DNA of 29,190 nt from positions 1-29,190 of IMG/VR virus record IMGVR_UViG_3300027734_000245; one strand, 5' to 3'. The position numbers were made by a program, and so were the translations under genes. This document shows, one piece after another, positions 23,745 through 29,190 of this stretch. The number at the start of each line of letters is the position of its first letter. Position 1 is the first letter of the stretch. Under the pieces are notes generated by a model, which saw nothing but the letters and a program-made list of their open reading frames with translations, did not search any database and was not told the DNA's origin. This DNA comes from a virus.

Positions 23745-23819
23745 ATGCCAATTCACAAAGCAAAAGAAAATGCCCAAACCACCACGCAAGCGAGGCTACT
23801 AAGATGGCTCGTAGATTAA
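23745..23819 (+). CDS. Truncated paralogue of the MPIHKAK gene (24 aa)
   Basis: AAGGAAA precedes ATG. The first seven residues MPIHKAK equal those of the protein at 24072, and the first 22 bases match it with one mismatch; after that the frames diverge and this one ends RWLVD. In the +1 frame, ATG 23770 reads MPKPPRKRGY (23770-23802), whose last codons supply the ribosome site of the gene at 23804. It may be a decayed copy or a deliberate short leader. Confidence 0.45.
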   Translation: MPIHKAKENAQTTTQARLLRWLVD

Positions 23820-24061
23820 CCAAGTGGCAGACCTTGGCCACCAACTCATCCACAGCACAAGCCACCACAGCCATTGGTGATACCTCCATAACCATAATGT
23901 CAAGTCTACAGACTCATTTCATCAAGATCAACGGCACTGCAGACAGCACCAGTATTGTAATCCCACAAGGTGCAGTGGTAGATTTTGAAATACCCATAGG
24001 AGCCACCATAAGTGCTTTGACACACAGTGGACAGGGACATATCACAGTTCTATATTACTAA
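23804..24061 (+). CDS. Small beta-rich head protein (85 aa)
   Basis: MARRLTKWQTLATNSSTAQA followed by strands TSITIMSSLQTHFIKINGT, SIVIPQGAVVDFEIPIG and HITVLYY. This looks like a small all-beta decoration or head-fibre-base protein; the family is not recognised. It starts two bases after the end of the micro-ORF, with a weak GCGAGG ribosome site formed by that ORF's codons. Confidence 0.58.
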   Translation: MARRLTKWQTLATNSSTAQATTAIGDTSITIMSSLQTHFIKINGTADSTSIVIPQGAVVDFEIPIGATISALTHSGQGHITVLYY

Positions 24062-24071
24062 GGAGCAACAA

Positions 24072-24224
24072 ATGCCAATACACAAAGCAAAAGGCCCTAG
24101 AGGCGGAAAAGGATACCAATATGGTGAAAGCGGTAAAGTATATCCAACAAAGGCTCAAGCAATTAAACAAATGGTTGCTATCAAAATTAGCCAAGGCAAA
24201 ATAAAACCAAAGAAGAAGAAGTAG
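24072..24224 (+). CDS. Small basic protein, aquatic-phage AIK..S type (50 aa)
   Basis: AAGGAG lies upstream. MPIHKAKGPRGGKGYQYGES, then GKVYPTKAQAIKQMVAIKIS and a Lys-rich end. The A-x-x-K-Q-x-x-A-I-x-x-S pattern with a preceding GY-x-YG-x-x-GKVY is shared by small proteins in many phage head operons, of unknown role. Its first 22 bases are duplicated at 23745. Confidence 0.65.
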   Translation: MPIHKAKGPRGGKGYQYGESGKVYPTKAQAIKQMVAIKISQGKIKPKKKK

Positions 24225-24235
24225 TTTTCTTTTGG

Positions 24236-24243
24236 TATAAATA
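24236..24243 (+). promoter_or_regulatory. T4-type late promoter, perfect consensus
   Basis: TATAAATA exactly, 31 bases before the scaffold ATG, with only purine-rich sequence where a -35 would be. Drives the capsid operon, the most highly needed late products. Confidence 0.65.
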
Positions 24244-24274
24244 AACAACAAACTCTTTAAGGAGGCGATGCACA

Positions 24275-24955
24275 ATGTCAGACAATACATTGGTTAACGA
24301 CACAGCAACTGATGCTACAGGCGAAACTGAAAATCAGGCACAAGCGACAAAGACTTACAGTCAGCAAGAAGTAGACAACATGATGGCCCGTATGCGCGGA
24401 TCATTGGAAAAGAAACTTCTCAAGCCCTACGAAGATCTAGGCGATGTTGAAGAACTACGTTCAATCAAAACTGAATGGGAGAAGAAGCAACAGGAGCAAC
24501 AGATCAAGAAGGGTGAGTTTGATACTCTGATTCGAGACTTAGCCGCAAAAAAGGATGCCGAAATCCAGAAACGAGACAGCGTGATTAAGGAATACAAAGT
24601 TAATACGCCTTTACTCTCAGCCGCCGCACAGTATCGTGCTGTAAATGCAGAACAAGTAAAAGCACTATTGACTCCACAAGTAAGACTTAATCCTGAAGGT
24701 GAAGTAGAAGTAGTTGATAACAAAGGTTTAGTTCGCTACAACGACAGCGGTGAACCCCTAGGTGTGCAAGATCTAGTGCGGGAGTTCCTCGATTCGAATC
24801 CGCATTTTGTCTCTGCAAACCCTGCTACAACCAACACCAAGTCCAGCGTTGCCAATTCAGGCCAAGGCAAATTAGATATCACCAAGTTGGATATGAAGAA
24901 TCCAGCCCATCGTGATTTATATCGCCAGTATCGCAAAGATAACGGTATTGGCTAA
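24275..24955 (+). CDS. Capsid scaffolding protein
   Basis: A 226-residue, highly charged helical protein just before the capsid gene. Strong TAAGGAGG. It has an acidic/Gln disordered start (DNTLVNDTATDATGETEN), coiled coil at about 28-110 (QQEVDNMMARMRGSLEKKL, KTEWEKKQQEQQIKKGEF), and a C-terminal DMKNPAHRDLYRQYRKDNG that could be the coat-binding helix. It would organise shell assembly and leave or be cleaved. Confidence 0.85.
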   Translation: MSDNTLVNDTATDATGETENQAQATKTYSQQEVDNMMARMRGSLEKKLLKPYEDLGDVEELRSIKTEWEKKQQEQQIKKGEFDTLIRDLAAKKDAEIQKRDSVIKEYKVNTPLLSAAAQYRAVNAEQVKALLTPQVRLNPEGEVEVVDNKGLVRYNDSGEPLGVQDLVREFLDSNPHFVSANPATTNTKSSVANSGQGKLDITKLDMKNPAHRDLYRQYRKDNGIG

Positions 24956-24976
24956 ACCAAACCAAAGGAGCCTATA

Positions 24977-25837
24977 ATGGCATTAACAAATACAACAACC
25001 CTAAACGACCTGCTACCTAGCATCGTCGCTGAAGCACTTTTCGTAGCATCAGAAAAATCCATCATGCGTGGTCTAGTTCGCAACTACACTCTCGCACCAG
25101 GCAACGGCAAGACAGTTACTGTTCCTATCTACCCACAGGTAACAGCAGCCGCTCTAACTGAAGCCACTGCACCAAGCACAACCACTGTGAGCACAGACGG
25201 CGCAACATTGACTGTTAGTGAAGTTGGCTTATTGGCCACCATCAGCGATTTGTCCATGATGGCCTCAGCCAGCAACGTTGTGAGCGACATTGGTCGACTG
25301 TTCGGCGAAGCAATCGCTCGCAAGATCGACGGCGACTTGATGGTCTTGTTCAACAGTTTTGCAACCAACACAGTTGGTGGCGTTTCAACCACTGCCACAG
25401 CCGCATTGTTGTTCCAAGCAATCGCTAAACTACGTAGCCAAGGTTACGATACTGCCAATGACTGTGCAATCGTATTGCACCCAGCCGTTGCATATGACGT
25501 GGCTTCAACATTGACCAGCACTTTTGCCGCACCAGCCAGCATGATCGGTAACGATGCATTGCGTAATGGTTTCATGGGCACACTAGGTGGTGTTCCTGTG
25601 TATCAGTCCAGCCTGGTTCCACAGTCTACATTGTCAAGCAATGCTTCTGGTGACTATGGTTGCGGTGTGTTCCACAAAGACGCATTGGGTCTAGCAATCA
25701 TGCAAGACATCAAGATTGAAACACAACGTCAAGCCGGTATCCGCGGTTATGACATCGTTGGTAGTGCAATTTATGGCACAGGCGAGTTGTATGACAATGC
25801 AGGTGTTCTAGCAACATTCGACTCAAGTATTGTTTAA
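24977..25837 (+). CDS. Major capsid protein (HK97 fold)
   Basis: A 286-residue coat protein with AAAGGAG upstream. The start MALTNTTTLNDLLPSIVAEA, GNGKTVTVPIYPQVTAAAL and a strongly repetitive alanine/threonine pattern, followed by DSGVL-like helix FGEAIARKIDGDLMVLFNS and GYDTANDCAIVLHPAVAYDV, fit the HK97-type coat of aquatic phages. The C-terminus has GIRGYDIVGSAIYGTGELY. Codon use is richer in C-ending codons here than in flanking genes, consistent with high expression. A terminator follows. Confidence 0.92.
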   Translation: MALTNTTTLNDLLPSIVAEALFVASEKSIMRGLVRNYTLAPGNGKTVTVPIYPQVTAAALTEATAPSTTTVSTDGATLTVSEVGLLATISDLSMMASASNVVSDIGRLFGEAIARKIDGDLMVLFNSFATNTVGGVSTTATAALLFQAIAKLRSQGYDTANDCAIVLHPAVAYDVASTLTSTFAAPASMIGNDALRNGFMGTLGGVPVYQSSLVPQSTLSSNASGDYGCGVFHKDALGLAIMQDIKIETQRQAGIRGYDIVGSAIYGTGELYDNAGVLATFDSSIV

Positions 25838-25861
25838 TCCTAGTCAGGATTAGCATGACGC

Positions 25862-25888
25862 AAAAGGGGCCTCACAAGGGCCCTTTTT
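25862..25888 (+). terminator. Rho-independent terminator after capsid gene
   Basis: Stem AAAAGGG(G)CC at 25862-25871 paired with GGCCCTTTT at 25879-25887, one bulged G, loop TCACAAG-like, followed by a T-rich run. It closes the scaffold-capsid unit. Confidence 0.85.
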
Positions 25889-25896
25889 GTTTGGAC

Positions 25897-25902
25897 TAAA
25901 TA
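25897..25902 (+). promoter_or_regulatory. T4-type late promoter candidate
   Basis: ACTAAATAAAC nine bases after the terminator, 45 bases before ATG 25948. Restarts transcription for the connector and tail operon. Confidence 0.55.
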
Positions 25903-25947
25903 AACAAGCAAGAAGGACTTGCACTACATTTTGAGAAGGACTCACAG

Positions 25948-26382
25948 ATGGCTTATGCTACCCTCGCCGACCTCCTATTGGTCGAACCAAACATTCAAGA
26001 ATATGGCGTGATTGAATGGAACACTGAATTGACTCGCAGTCAGACCGAAGTTAATCGTGTTATTTCTGTTCGTTGGTGGCCCACATACCGCAAGAACTTT
26101 GGATCAAGCGACACAACCTTGATGGATACTACCAAACTAGATTCCACTCAATGGAAGCAAGCCACTGTTTATCATGCACTGGCATACCACGTATGTCCTA
26201 AACTCACACAATTCGCCCCAGACAAAGACAAATTCCAGGTCATGATGGATTACTATCGTGGTCGCTTTGAACACGAGATGGATCTGTGCATTCGTGAAGG
26301 TGTGCGTTATGATACTGATGCTTCAGGCACATTCAGTGATGCAGAAAAAGCCAGTGACACCAGCCTGAGACTACGCAGATGA
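25948..26382 (+). CDS. Head-tail connector (gp6-like adaptor)
   Basis: A 144-residue protein, first of the connector genes. Helical start MAYATLADLLLVEPNIQEYG, ELTRSQTEVNRVISVRWW, QATVYHALAYHVCPKLTQF, and FQVMMDYYRGRFEHEMDL, the pattern of HK97 gp6/SPP1 gp15-type adaptors that bind under the portal. Ends in RLRR and overlaps the next start (ATGA). Reasonably sure of the role from position and helices. Confidence 0.75.
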   Translation: MAYATLADLLLVEPNIQEYGVIEWNTELTRSQTEVNRVISVRWWPTYRKNFGSSDTTLMDTTKLDSTQWKQATVYHALAYHVCPKLTQFAPDKDKFQVMMDYYRGRFEHEMDLCIREGVRYDTDASGTFSDAEKASDTSLRLRR

Positions 26383-26819
26383 GTCTACGTCAAAGTATCA
26401 TTGATGCAATTGACATTGCACTAACAGAAATCCGTGACCCCAAGCCTGTGTTGGTCACACGCGAACCTTTTGAGCCAGAGAAACTGGCTATCACACAATT
26501 CCCTGCGCTACTGATCAACTTCATTGATGAAGAACGTGAAACCACAACCATGGGACTCACTGCTGTGGGTCGTCGTGCTGGTAATATTCGTTTTGAGATC
26601 CGTTGTTTTGTGCGTGGCACTGAATTGGACAAACGACGCAATGACATATTGAATGCCATTGAGAATGCACTAGATGCAGATCGTTATCTTGGTTTGAAAG
26701 CCTCAGGTGTGACAGACAGTCAAGTTGAATTGATTGAAAATGTTCCACGCCTGGCACCACTTGCAGAACTACGCATTGAATATCGTGTGAGATACAATTA
26801 CGTGAGAGGAACACAATGA
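26379..26819 (+). CDS. Tail terminator / tail completion protein
   Basis: A 146-residue protein. Starts MSLRQSIIDAIDIALTEI, then LAITQFPALLINFIDEERE, GNIRFEIRCFVRGTELDKRR and a C-terminal strand LRIEYRVRYNYVRGTQ, the pattern of lambda gpU-type tail terminators, which cap the tube at the head end. Follows the adaptor with a four-base overlap, as expected. Confidence 0.72.
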   Translation: MSLRQSIIDAIDIALTEIRDPKPVLVTREPFEPEKLAITQFPALLINFIDEERETTTMGLTAVGRRAGNIRFEIRCFVRGTELDKRRNDILNAIENALDADRYLGLKASGVTDSQVELIENVPRLAPLAELRIEYRVRYNYVRGTQ

Positions 26820-27010
26820 AAATAACAAAAGAAACATTGACCCGCGACATATTACCCAGTCGTTGGCCAGAGTATGAAGCCGCAGGCTGGAAGTCAGCGG
26901 TAGATGAACAGGCTGGAGAAGAAATTATTCGTCTCAAGCCCCCGGTGAAACCTAAGGCCACCGAAATAGTCTTGGACCTAGCCAATAATAACCTTGAAGG
27001 AGACGAATAA
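26816..27010 (+). CDS. Small hypothetical protein before tail tube (64 aa)
   Basis: AGAGGA upstream; overlaps the terminator gene by four bases and the tube gene by one. MKITKETLTRDILPSRWPEY, then EAAGWKSAVDEQAGEEIIRL and a Lys/Pro linker KPPVKPKATEI. The compact helix followed by a Pro-rich tail has the look of small head-tail or tube-associated proteins. Not recognised. Confidence 0.58.
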   Translation: MKITKETLTRDILPSRWPEYEAAGWKSAVDEQAGEEIIRLKPPVKPKATEIVLDLANNNLEGDE

Positions 27011-27423
27011 TGGCAACAATAGTTGGAAATGACGGTTCAATCGCAATCGGCGGTGTGGGCCTTGTAAACGTGCGTAATTTCAGTTGTGATATCACAGCAG
27101 ACACAATCGAAACATCTACCATGGGCACTGACAGCCGCACTTATGTGCGCGGTCTAGCATCATGGAGTGGTTCAGCAGATGTGTATGTGGATCCAGCAAA
27201 CTTGACCGGTGGTGCAAGCGTAATCAGTCGACTGATCGCCACAGGCGGTGCAGTTGGTGATGGTGTTGCTACTTTCCGTGGCAACCTAAGTGCAAGTGGT
27301 GCAAACAACCTGCAGGGCAACGTGATTATCACTGGCTTCAGTGTTAACTCAACAATGGATGGCTTGGTCGAAGGATCAGTATCATTCCAAGGCTCTGGTG
27401 CAGTAGCATTCGCAGCCAGTTAA
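27010..27423 (+). CDS. Major tail tube protein, paralogue 1
   Basis: A 137-residue tail tube subunit with GAAGGAGA upstream. MATIVGNDGSIAIGG opening, then the tube fold signature DITADTIETSTMGTDSRTYV and the closing strands VIITGFSVNSTMDGLVEGSV, GSGAVAF. Hexamers stack to form the tube along the tape measure. The next gene is its close paralogue, 12 bases downstream. Confidence 0.85.
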   Translation: MATIVGNDGSIAIGGVGLVNVRNFSCDITADTIETSTMGTDSRTYVRGLASWSGSADVYVDPANLTGGASVISRLIATGGAVGDGVATFRGNLSASGANNLQGNVIITGFSVNSTMDGLVEGSVSFQGSGAVAFAAS

Positions 27424-27435
27424 GGAGAACTAACC

Positions 27436-27855
27436 ATGGCAACATTAGTTGGTAATGACGGCGCAGTCACTCTAAATGGTGTTGCTGTGGCCGCTGTGCG
27501 AAACTTCAGTATAGACATCACAGCAGATACCATTGAAACTTCTACCATGGGATCGGACTCACGCACCTACGTGCGTGGGCCTGCTTCTTATTCTGGTAGT
27601 CTTGATGTGTATTTTGATCCTGCGAACTTTAACGGTAACGTGGCATTCAACCCCACGTCAGGCACAGTTGGTCAAGCCAACTATGCTGGAACATTTTATC
27701 TTGTGCAAGATGCCACTAATGACGTGGCATTCACTTGTGCAGGTATGGTGGTCACTGGTTTCAGTATCAACAGCACATTTGATGGTCTTGTGGAAGCAAC
27801 CATTTCTGTGCAGGGATCTGGCGCAGTAACATTCTCACAAACAGGCAACGTTTAA
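27436..27855 (+). CDS. Major tail tube protein, paralogue 2
   Basis: A 139-residue paralogue of the previous protein with TAAGGAGA upstream. It shares the opening MAT.VGNDG, the block ITADTIETSTMG, the following DSRTYVRG, and the ending FDGLVEATIS..GSGAV. The middle (about residues 58-95) diverges, so the surface loops differ. Two tube subunits may alternate, mark different ends of the tail, or be a recent duplication. Both keep intact frames and ribosome sites. Confidence 0.83.
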   Translation: MATLVGNDGAVTLNGVAVAAVRNFSIDITADTIETSTMGSDSRTYVRGPASYSGSLDVYFDPANFNGNVAFNPTSGTVGQANYAGTFYLVQDATNDVAFTCAGMVVTGFSINSTFDGLVEATISVQGSGAVTFSQTGNV

Positions 27856-27858
27856 TCC

Positions 27859-28173
27859 ATGGCATTCTCAATTGAATTTGTTGACAAGGACCTTAACAGT
27901 CGTGTTAGAAAAACAATTGATCGAGAAGTGCAAAAGATTGGCCGTGAACTGCTAGATGAGATAAAAACACGAACGCCTGTTGACACAGGCACAGCCAGGG
28001 CCGGGTGGAGGAAAACAGCCTCCACCACTGGTTTCACAATTGAGAACAATGTGCCATATATTGGTGTATTGGATCGAGGTAGACACATGACCAATCGAGG
28101 TATGCGAGGATCACAACAAGCACGATATGGTATCGTGGGTCCGAGTTTGAAAGCAATCAAAGGAAAAAATTAA
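27859..28173 (+). CDS. HK97 gp10-like neck/tail protein
   Basis: A 104-residue protein with the family hallmark ELLDEIKTRTPVDTGTARAG, followed by a basic GRHMTNRGMRGSQQARYG stretch and end GPSLKAIKGKN. Members act in head-tail joining or tail completion. The ribosome site is weak (only GGCAACG is seen), so translation probably depends on the upstream tube gene. Confidence 0.82.
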   Translation: MAFSIEFVDKDLNSRVRKTIDREVQKIGRELLDEIKTRTPVDTGTARAGWRKTASTTGFTIENNVPYIGVLDRGRHMTNRGMRGSQQARYGIVGPSLKAIKGKN

Positions 28174-28521
28174 ATGAGTAAAATTATTGAAAACGCAACA
28201 GCGCACTTTCGTAACAAGATAGGTGGACAGATGGCACACGTAGAAGTTCCTGAATGGGACGCAAAGATCTACTTCAAGACCGTGAGCACTCTCAAAGAAG
28301 AAAGTCGCATTGTAGAATTAACACAGCAAGGCAAGACAGTTGAAGCCTTGGTGGAAGGTATTATCATTCGTTCCAGAAATGAAGATGGCAGCAAGATGTT
28401 TACCATTGCTGACAAGCCAGCACTCATGAACGAAATTGATCCAGGCGTGATCATCCGTGTGGCCAGTGAAATGAACAATGCCACTGCTGTTGAAAGCCTG
28501 GAGCAAGCAGAAAAAAACTAA
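28174..28521 (+). CDS. Tail assembly chaperone G
   Basis: A 115-residue protein: MSKIIENATAHFRNKIGGQM, then strands and helices up to EQAEKN. In lambda-type phages gpG and the frameshifted gpGT guide tube polymerisation around the tape measure. It lies between gp10-like and tape-measure genes as expected. The gene ends on a slippery sequence, described separately. Confidence 0.82.
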   Translation: MSKIIENATAHFRNKIGGQMAHVEVPEWDAKIYFKTVSTLKEESRIVELTQQGKTVEALVEGIIIRSRNEDGSKMFTIADKPALMNEIDPGVIIRVASEMNNATAVESLEQAEKN

Positions 28522-28688
28522 AAGGAGATCCTGATCTGTTGTTTGCTTATAAACTAGCAAAAGATCTGGGTCTCCTGGTAGAACAAGTGATGGATATGTC
28601 GGTGGCTGAGTTTGTGGGATGGGGAGCCTTCTACAAGATCGAAGCCGAAGAAACTAAAAAAGCCATGGACAAGGCAAGGAGAAAATAG
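28174..28688 (+). CDS. Tail assembly chaperone GT, -1 frameshift product (171 aa)
   Basis: At 28512-28518 the heptamer A AAA AAC is in register with the G frame, right before the G stop. A -1 slip continues through LKGDPDLLFAYKLAKDLGLL, then VEQVMDMSVAEFVGWGAFYK to a TAG at 28686-28688. The extension has the gpT-like form (helices with EF.GW.AFYK). The total is 115 plus 56 residues. The tape-measure start GTG overlaps its stop. Confidence 0.85.
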
Positions 28689-29190
28689 TGGCAACTGAAA
28701 CAACCACCATAAAAGTCGTAGCCGACACAAGAGATGCAGAGCGTGCCATCAGCGGATTGACTACCGCCATAGCCGCACTGGGTGGACTAAGTTTTGCCAC
28801 TGGCATAGCCGCGCAATTTATTACCTTGGCCAATTCAGCCGCAGAGATGACCAACAAGTTGATCTTTGCCACTGGAGGCATTGCCAATGCTGATGCTGCC
28901 TTGAGTATTCTAGGTGCCAGTGCGGCAAGAACAGGCAGTGACCTAGGCGGCACAGTTGACCTATTCCAAAAACTGGCACAGAGTTCAACCTTTGCAGGAT
29001 CCAGCACTGAGAGCTTGGCCTACATCACAGAACAGTTCAACAAGACACTGCAAATCTCTGGTGCATCAGGTGCAGGTGCTGCCAGTGCCTTGTATCAGTT
29101 TGCACAAGCCATGCAAAAGGGCACCTTGAACGGTGACGAAATGCGAACCATCATGGAAACCAACGGTTACCTGATGAAAGTTCTGGAAGA
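28688..29190 (+). CDS. Tail tape-measure protein, N-terminal part (3' end cut by window)
   Basis: GTG start with AAGGAG six bases upstream, overlapping the GT stop by one base. The visible 167 residues begin with VATETTTIKVVADTRDAERA, a tape-measure N-terminal opening, then QFITLANSAAEMTNKLIFAT, and end with TLNGDEMRTIMETNGYLMK. That last segment is the first half of the conserved tape-measure domain whose second half opens the window at base 1. Confidence 0.9.
   Translation, partial: MATETTTIKVVADTRDAERAISGLTTAIAALGGLSFATGIAAQFITLANSAAEMTNKLIFATGGIANADAALSILGASAARTGSDLGGTVDLFQKLAQSSTFAGSSTESLAYITEQFNKTLQISGASGAGAASALYQFAQAMQKGTLNGDEMRTIMETNGYLMKVLE

Noticed and set aside
84-29007. Many open frames on the minus strand
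   Set aside because: They lie opposite strong + genes, have no ribosome sites or recognised motifs, and fit as shadows of codon bias.
1-29190. CRISPR arrays, insertion sequences, integrase, tRNA and rRNA genes
   Set aside because: None seen on either strand; no regularly spaced repeats apart from the hairpin array and protein-coded repeats.

Overview
The window looks like almost the whole genome, or at least the whole late region, of a tailed double-stranded DNA phage with a long, non-contractile (lambda-type) tail. Every credible gene is on the + strand, and most are packed with stop/start overlaps and good Shine-Dalgarno sites. The Gram-negative lipobox in one small gene, the protein styles (fibre motifs like LTFAEADANF, ETR repeats) and the head gene set resemble uncultured aquatic phages. 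No host can be named from the sequence.

Layout. 1-9967: end of the tape-measure gene, two minor tail/tail-tip proteins, a GNAT-like protein, a 1357-residue J-like tail-tip protein and a 702-residue beta-propeller fibre. 10001-14557: a small fibre-type protein, a zinc-finger protein, a structured RNA leader ahead of a SAM methyltransferase, a sigma70 promoter driving two tiny genes, a probable small RNA ending in a strong terminator, then a cluster of unrecognised genes, the first of which carries a dense array of DNA hairpins. 14589-20011: fibre, propeller, adaptor and holin-like proteins. 20008-24224: small and large terminase, portal and several small basic head-region genes. 24275-25837: scaffold and major capsid, closed by a terminator. 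25948-29190: head-tail connectors, tail terminator, two tandem tail-tube paralogues, HK97 gp10-like protein, G/GT tail chaperones with a -1 frameshift, and the start of the tape-measure gene.

Two things stand out. First, both window ends lie inside one tape-measure gene, so the molecule is probably circular or circularly permuted at about 29.2 kb with a short piece missing at the join. In that case I see no polymerase, helicase, primase, integrase, repressor or endolysin anywhere. Second, nine gene-boundary sites carry TAAATA (one a perfect TATAAATA) without a -35 box, which looks like T4-type late promoters, yet no T4-type late sigma factor is encoded here. Together these suggest either a divided genome, dependence on a helper, or an unusual reliance on the host. 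This is inference, not proof.

Other notable structures are the three-way-junction RNA at 10957-11024, the 11986-12163 RNA, the CGCG hairpin array at 12336-12540, the micro-ORFs whose last codons form the next gene's ribosome site, and the duplicated fibre N-terminal module.
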